This document shows positions 6,992-9,354 of a stretch of DNA of 9,354 nucleotides, one piece after another (position 1 is the first letter of the stretch; each line of letters starts with the position of its first letter). Under the pieces are notes generated by a model that saw only the letters and a list, made by a program, of their open reading frames with translations, made no database searches and had not been told where the DNA came from. The stretch comes from an uncultured Collinsella sp. (GTDB taxonomy: Bacteria > Actinomycetota > Coriobacteriia > Coriobacteriales > Coriobacteriaceae). The translations under genes and the position numbers were made by a program. The stretch covers positions 1 to 9,354 of the forward strand of contig URZB01000049.1 of assembly GCA_900552295.1 (NCBI GenBank), written 5' to 3'.

Positions 6992-7399
6992 CTACGACCG
7001 TGCGCCCTCGAGGAAGAGGCGGCGGCTGAAGTAGTTGTACCAGGTGACGAGAAACGTTGCGATGGCCTTCATGGCCTGGTAGCCGATGCTCAAAAACGTG
7101 ACGCCCACAAACATGTACAGGTCGTTGAGACCCAGACCAATCACCGACAGGATGGTGAAGATCGTGAACTCGCGCTTGCGGCTCATGCCCTCGCGGTGGT
7201 CGAACACGTACTTCATGCTGAGCCAGTAGTTGACCACGACGGACGTGATAAACGAAACCGTGGTGCTCATCAAAAAGTCGAGGTGGAACAGCTCGACGAG
7301 CGCAATGAGCATGCCCCAGTCGATGCCAAAGGAGATAAGACCCACGACGGCAAACTTGAGGAACTGCTTGGTATGAGGTTGTGCCAGCGCCTTGCGCAC
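6992..7399 (-). CDS. GtrA-family four-helix membrane protein (copy 1)
   Basis: A 135-residue integral membrane protein of the GtrA family. These small proteins work in export or presentation of lipid-linked sugars for cell-surface polysaccharide; some are thought to flip undecaprenyl-phosphate-linked sugars. Four hydrophobic helices lie at about 13-33, 42-62, 77-98 and 105-122. Family landmarks include KFAVVG near the start, NYWLSMKYVF after helix two and a short basic C-terminus. Length is typical. The start is GTG at 7399. No in-frame ATG, GTG or TTG lies between it and the upstream in-frame stop at 7442-7444, and the nearest purine-rich site (GGATG) is weak and distant. The gene is paralogous to copy 2 at 7619-8014, sharing SMKYVFxHxEGMSRxREF. 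No glycosyltransferase partner is in the window, so the sugar substrate cannot be inferred. Confidence 0.88.
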   Translation of the reverse strand: MRKALAQPHTKQFLKFAVVGLISFGIDWGMLIALVELFHLDFLMSTTVSFITSVVVNYWLSMKYVFDHREGMSRKREFTIFTILSVIGLGLNDLYMFVGVTFLSIGYQAMKAIATFLVTWYNYFSRRLFLEGARS

Positions 7400-7552
7400 G
7401 TAATCACATCCAATGCGTTGATGAATCGAGCAGAGGATACTTTAGAGCTTTTACAAGGGAAACGTAAGGTCTTTGCCAAGAACTATATGAACTCGCCAAA
7501 TTTTCAAGAGCTAATCCGCAAACGTTGAAAATTTGCCCGTAAACGAGCGACA

Positions 7553-7592
7553 CCTACGGACGATACCGCGCTGAGTGCGCGTCGTCCGTGGG
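7553..7592 (-). other. Large hairpin between the two GtrA genes
   Basis: CCTACGGACGA (7553-7563) pairs with TCGTCCGTGGG (7582-7592) with one G-U or A-C position depending on strand. An inner stem CGCGC (7567-7571) / GCGCG (7577-7581) lies past a 3-base bulge. It sits 26 bases beyond the stop of GtrA copy 2. No T tract follows on either strand, so it is not a standard intrinsic terminator. It may attenuate read-through or protect the 3' end of the upstream transcript. Confidence 0.5.
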
Positions 7593-7618
7593 CGCCGTAA
7601 TGCTGCAGGGGTTTCGAG

Positions 7619-8014
7619 CTATTTTGTCTCGTCGCCCTCCAGGAAGATTTTTCGGGTCACAAAGTTGTAGACCATGACAAGCGCGGTGGCGCAGATCTTG
7701 GCGATATTGGCCTCGAGTCCCAGGCCGGCGTTGAGCGCCAGCACGATGCCGTCGTTGAGCACCAAACCGATCACGGACAGCACGACAAAGATGATGAACT
7801 CGCGGCGGCGGCTCATGCCTTCCTTGTGCGCAAACACGTACTTCATGCTTGCGAGGTAGTTAAAGATGAGTGAGATGATAAAGCCGCTGGTGTTGGCGAT
7901 TAGGATGTTGAGGCCCAGACCGTAGTGGAGCAGATTCATAATGCCAAAGTCGATAACCGTGGCAATGACACCGACGACGCCAAATTTCATGATCTGCGCA
8001 AGGAGCTTTTGCAT
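7619..8014 (-). CDS. GtrA-family four-helix membrane protein (copy 2)
   Basis: A GtrA-family membrane protein of 131 residues from the ATG at 8014, with the usual four hydrophobic helices and the motifs MKFGVVG at the start, FNYLASMKYVF after helix two and RKIFLEG at the end. The ATG at 8014 is preferred because AAGGCAGG lies just upstream and the resulting N-terminus (MQKLLAQIMKFGVVG) is typical of the family. An upstream in-frame TTG at 8077 would add 21 residues, but its GGGGA lies directly against the codon, too close to act. The gene follows the fructose-bisphosphatase stop by 78 bases (15 if TTG is used), so co-transcription is likely. It is clearly paralogous to the downstream GtrA copy. 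The role in surface-sugar lipid-carrier export is inferred from the family. Confidence 0.87.
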   Translation of the reverse strand: MQKLLAQIMKFGVVGVIATVIDFGIMNLLHYGLGLNILIANTSGFIISLIFNYLASMKYVFAHKEGMSRRREFIIFVVLSVIGLVLNDGIVLALNAGLGLEANIAKICATALVMVYNFVTRKIFLEGDETK

Positions 8015-8092
8015 GGTACCTGCCTTAAGCTGGCGCCGAAGCGCCGCGGGGATGACAAACTTAGCAAGTTTAGCCAATCCCCGCGGGTGGTG

Positions 8093-9313
8093 CTAGGCGC
8101 GCTCCTCGATAGCACCGTTTCTATATGCATCGAGCAGCTGGCGCAGGTCCTGGATCTGGCTGCGAATCTTGGCGCCAGTATCGGTGTCGCTCACCATGCG
8201 GCGACGGTCTGCTTGGTCAAAACGGTTGGTCTCGCTCTCGATGTCCACGTTGCGCGTGAGTGCCTCGGCAACCGTCGTAAAGGCCCGGTGCGACTTGAGG
8301 CGGCAGCCGCGCGAGCTCGAGATGAGCGTATAGCCGGCGATGCCCGTCTTGGGATGGTAAGCGCGGCAGAAGCCGCCATCGATGACCAGTAGCTTGCCCT
8401 CGGCGCGGATGGGCTGCTCACCCTTGGTGGTTTTAACGGGCGTGTGGCCGTTGATGATGTGGCCGGTCGGCGAGCATGCCATGGCCGCGACGCCAAACTC
8501 GCGCATGATATCATCGCAGACCGAGGGCGACTTGGTAAGCGTAAAGTACGGGTCCATCGGCTCGACCCAGGTGCTCTTATCGGCGATATAGGCGCGCTCA
8601 AAGGTACGCACCAGGCGTCCGCTGGCGGGTGAATTGAAGCCAATCCACAGGTACCACATCCAGTCGAGGGCATCGCGGTCGCCCACGCGCCACGCGCGGC
8701 GGGCGATGTGGTCGCAAAAATCGAGATAATCGCGGCCAGCGTGCCAGGTGCCCAGGCAGTTCATGCTGCTGAAGGTGCCGTCTTCGTTGAGTGGAACGCA
8801 GCCGTGGAAGAGCAGGTTGCCGTTGGCGACCTTGTACATCGAGCCGTGGGTGTAGAGGAAATCGATATGGCGATGCAGGTGATCGGCGGTGACAAACTCG
8901 GACACAAGCTTGTCGATAATGTGCTGCTCCTGAGACGTGAGCGTGTAGGGGTCCGCCGGGTCGACGGTGGGGAAGTCGTTGGTCGTGAGCGGCCACACGC
9001 TGCCGTCGGCGAGCGTGACCGTGCCGGTGTCGTGGTCGATCTTGTCGAGTAACAGGCGGTCGGTCATATCGAACTCGGGGTGGCGCTGGATAATCTGGCC
9101 CTCGAGCTTAAAGAGCAGCACGTTGATGGCCTTGATCAGCGGGGTGATGGACTCACCGGCGGTGTAGGTGGCATCGGCAAAGGCGACAAGCTCACGCAGC
9201 GAGATGCCGTAGTCGTTCTCCAGGATCTCGTAGTTGTCGTAGCGTAGGTTGTTGCGCAACACCGTGGCGATGCAGGCGGGCTCACCGGCCGCAGCGCCCA
9301 TCCACAGTAGGTC
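8093..9313 (-). CDS. fbp: Fructose-1,6-bisphosphatase class III, 5' end missing at contig edge
   Basis: The C-terminal 406 residues of a Firmicutes-type (class III) fructose-1,6-bisphosphatase, the gluconeogenic enzyme that removes the 1-phosphate from fructose 1,6-bisphosphate in the cytoplasm. Recognisable segments, in order, are LLFHGCVPLNEDG, WYLWIGFNSPASG, INGHTPVK and VIDGGFCRAYHPKTGIAGY, all characteristic of this metallophosphatase-related family. Family members run to roughly 640-670 residues, so about 240-260 N-terminal residues, including the first metal-binding motifs, lie beyond the contig end. The genuine sequence stops at 9313. Five further codons open past that point (protein MYKRQ) are adapter-derived and not part of the protein. 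The frame is intact with no internal stop, so this is an assembly truncation rather than a pseudogene. Confidence 0.93.
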   Translation of the reverse strand, partial: DLLWMGAAAGEPACIATVLRNNLRYDNYEILENDYGISLRELVAFADATYTAGESITPLIKAINVLLFKLEGQIIQRHPEFDMTDRLLLDKIDHDTGTVTLADGSVWPLTTNDFPTVDPADPYTLTSQEQHIIDKLVSEFVTADHLHRHIDFLYTHGSMYKVANGNLLFHGCVPLNEDGTFSSMNCLGTWHAGRDYLDFCDHIARRAWRVGDRDALDWMWYLWIGFNSPASGRLVRTFERAYIADKSTWVEPMDPYFTLTKSPSVCDDIMREFGVAAMACSPTGHIINGHTPVKTTKGEQPIRAEGKLLVIDGGFCRAYHPKTGIAGYTLISSSRGCRLKSHRAFTTVAEALTRNVDIESETNRFDQADRRRMVSDTDTGAKIRSQIQDLRQLLDAYRNGAIEERA

Positions 9314-9354
9314 CTGTCTCTTATACACATCTCCGAGCCCACGAGACGGAGCTA
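9314..9354. other. Illumina Nextera (Tn5) adapter contamination
   Basis: CTGTCTCTTATACACATCT (9314-9332) is the exact reverse complement of the 19-bp Tn5 mosaic end. It is followed by CCGAGCCCACGAGAC (9333-9347), the Nextera read-2 adapter, and then GGAGCTA (9348-9354), which from memory matches the first seven bases of i7 index N718. This is untrimmed library sequence fused to the contig end, not genomic DNA. Confidence 0.98.

Noticed and set aside
7482..7507. Possible minus-strand promoter for GtrA copy 1 (TTGAAA at 7502-7507, TATAGT at 7482-7487)
   Set aside because: The spacer is only 14 bases, too short for a normal -35/-10 pair, and AT-rich spacer sequence gives such matches by chance.
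6893..7528. A 211-codon plus-strand open frame
   Set aside because: Most of it is antisense to the GtrA gene and it starts within the terminator region. Only its last 35 codons fall outside a known gene, and these are treated separately as a low-interest finding.
9314..9332. Transposon end or mobile-element boundary
   Set aside because: The 19 bases are exactly the engineered Tn5 mosaic end followed by Nextera adapter and index, so they are a library artefact, not an insertion in the genome.
1..9354. CRISPR array, tRNA, rRNA, phage or insertion-sequence features
   Set aside because: No spaced direct repeats, cloverleaf-like segments, rRNA motifs, transposase or phage genes were seen on either strand.

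Overview
The window looks like one contig from a high-GC Gram-positive gut bacterium, most likely a member of the Coriobacteriia such as Collinsella or a relative. This is inferred from the GC-rich codon use, very long Lys/Ser/Asp-rich cell-wall linkers, DUF4430 surface proteins, a class III fructose-1,6-bisphosphatase and paired GtrA proteins. No rRNA or tRNA is present to confirm the taxonomy. The right end is not biology: from 9314 onward the sequence is Illumina Nextera (Tn5) adapter plus the start of an index.

Left part (1-1733): an ABC1/UbiB-family atypical kinase with two C-terminal membrane helices, closed by an intrinsic terminator.

Centre (1732-6891): the most interesting block. 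A promoter-like pair leads into a well-conserved cobalamin (B12) riboswitch, a ~145-nt leader, and a two-gene operon ended by a strong terminator. Gene 1 encodes a 1268-residue secreted protein with four tandem DUF4430 (transcobalamin C-terminal-like) domains, a PQQ-type beta-propeller, one Listeria-Bacteroides repeat, a charged wall-spanning linker and a C-terminal membrane anchor. Gene 2 starts 9 bases after gene 1 stops. It encodes a 309-residue protein with an N-terminal membrane anchor, a similar charged stalk and one DUF4430 domain at the far end. The riboswitch and the transcobalamin-like domains point independently to corrinoids, so the operon is best read as a B12-repressed surface system that captures cobalamin or a related corrinoid. 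It would be a Gram-positive counterpart of the surface B12-binding lipoproteins of Bacteroides. Binding itself is inferred, and no transporter gene lies in the window.

Right part (6931-9313), minus strand, convergent with the operon: the 3' two thirds of a class III fructose-1,6-bisphosphatase gene, cut by the contig end, then two paralogous GtrA-family four-helix membrane proteins. A 219-base, more AT-rich spacer with a large hairpin separates the GtrA genes. The last gene ends at its own intrinsic terminator, back to back with that of the B12 operon.
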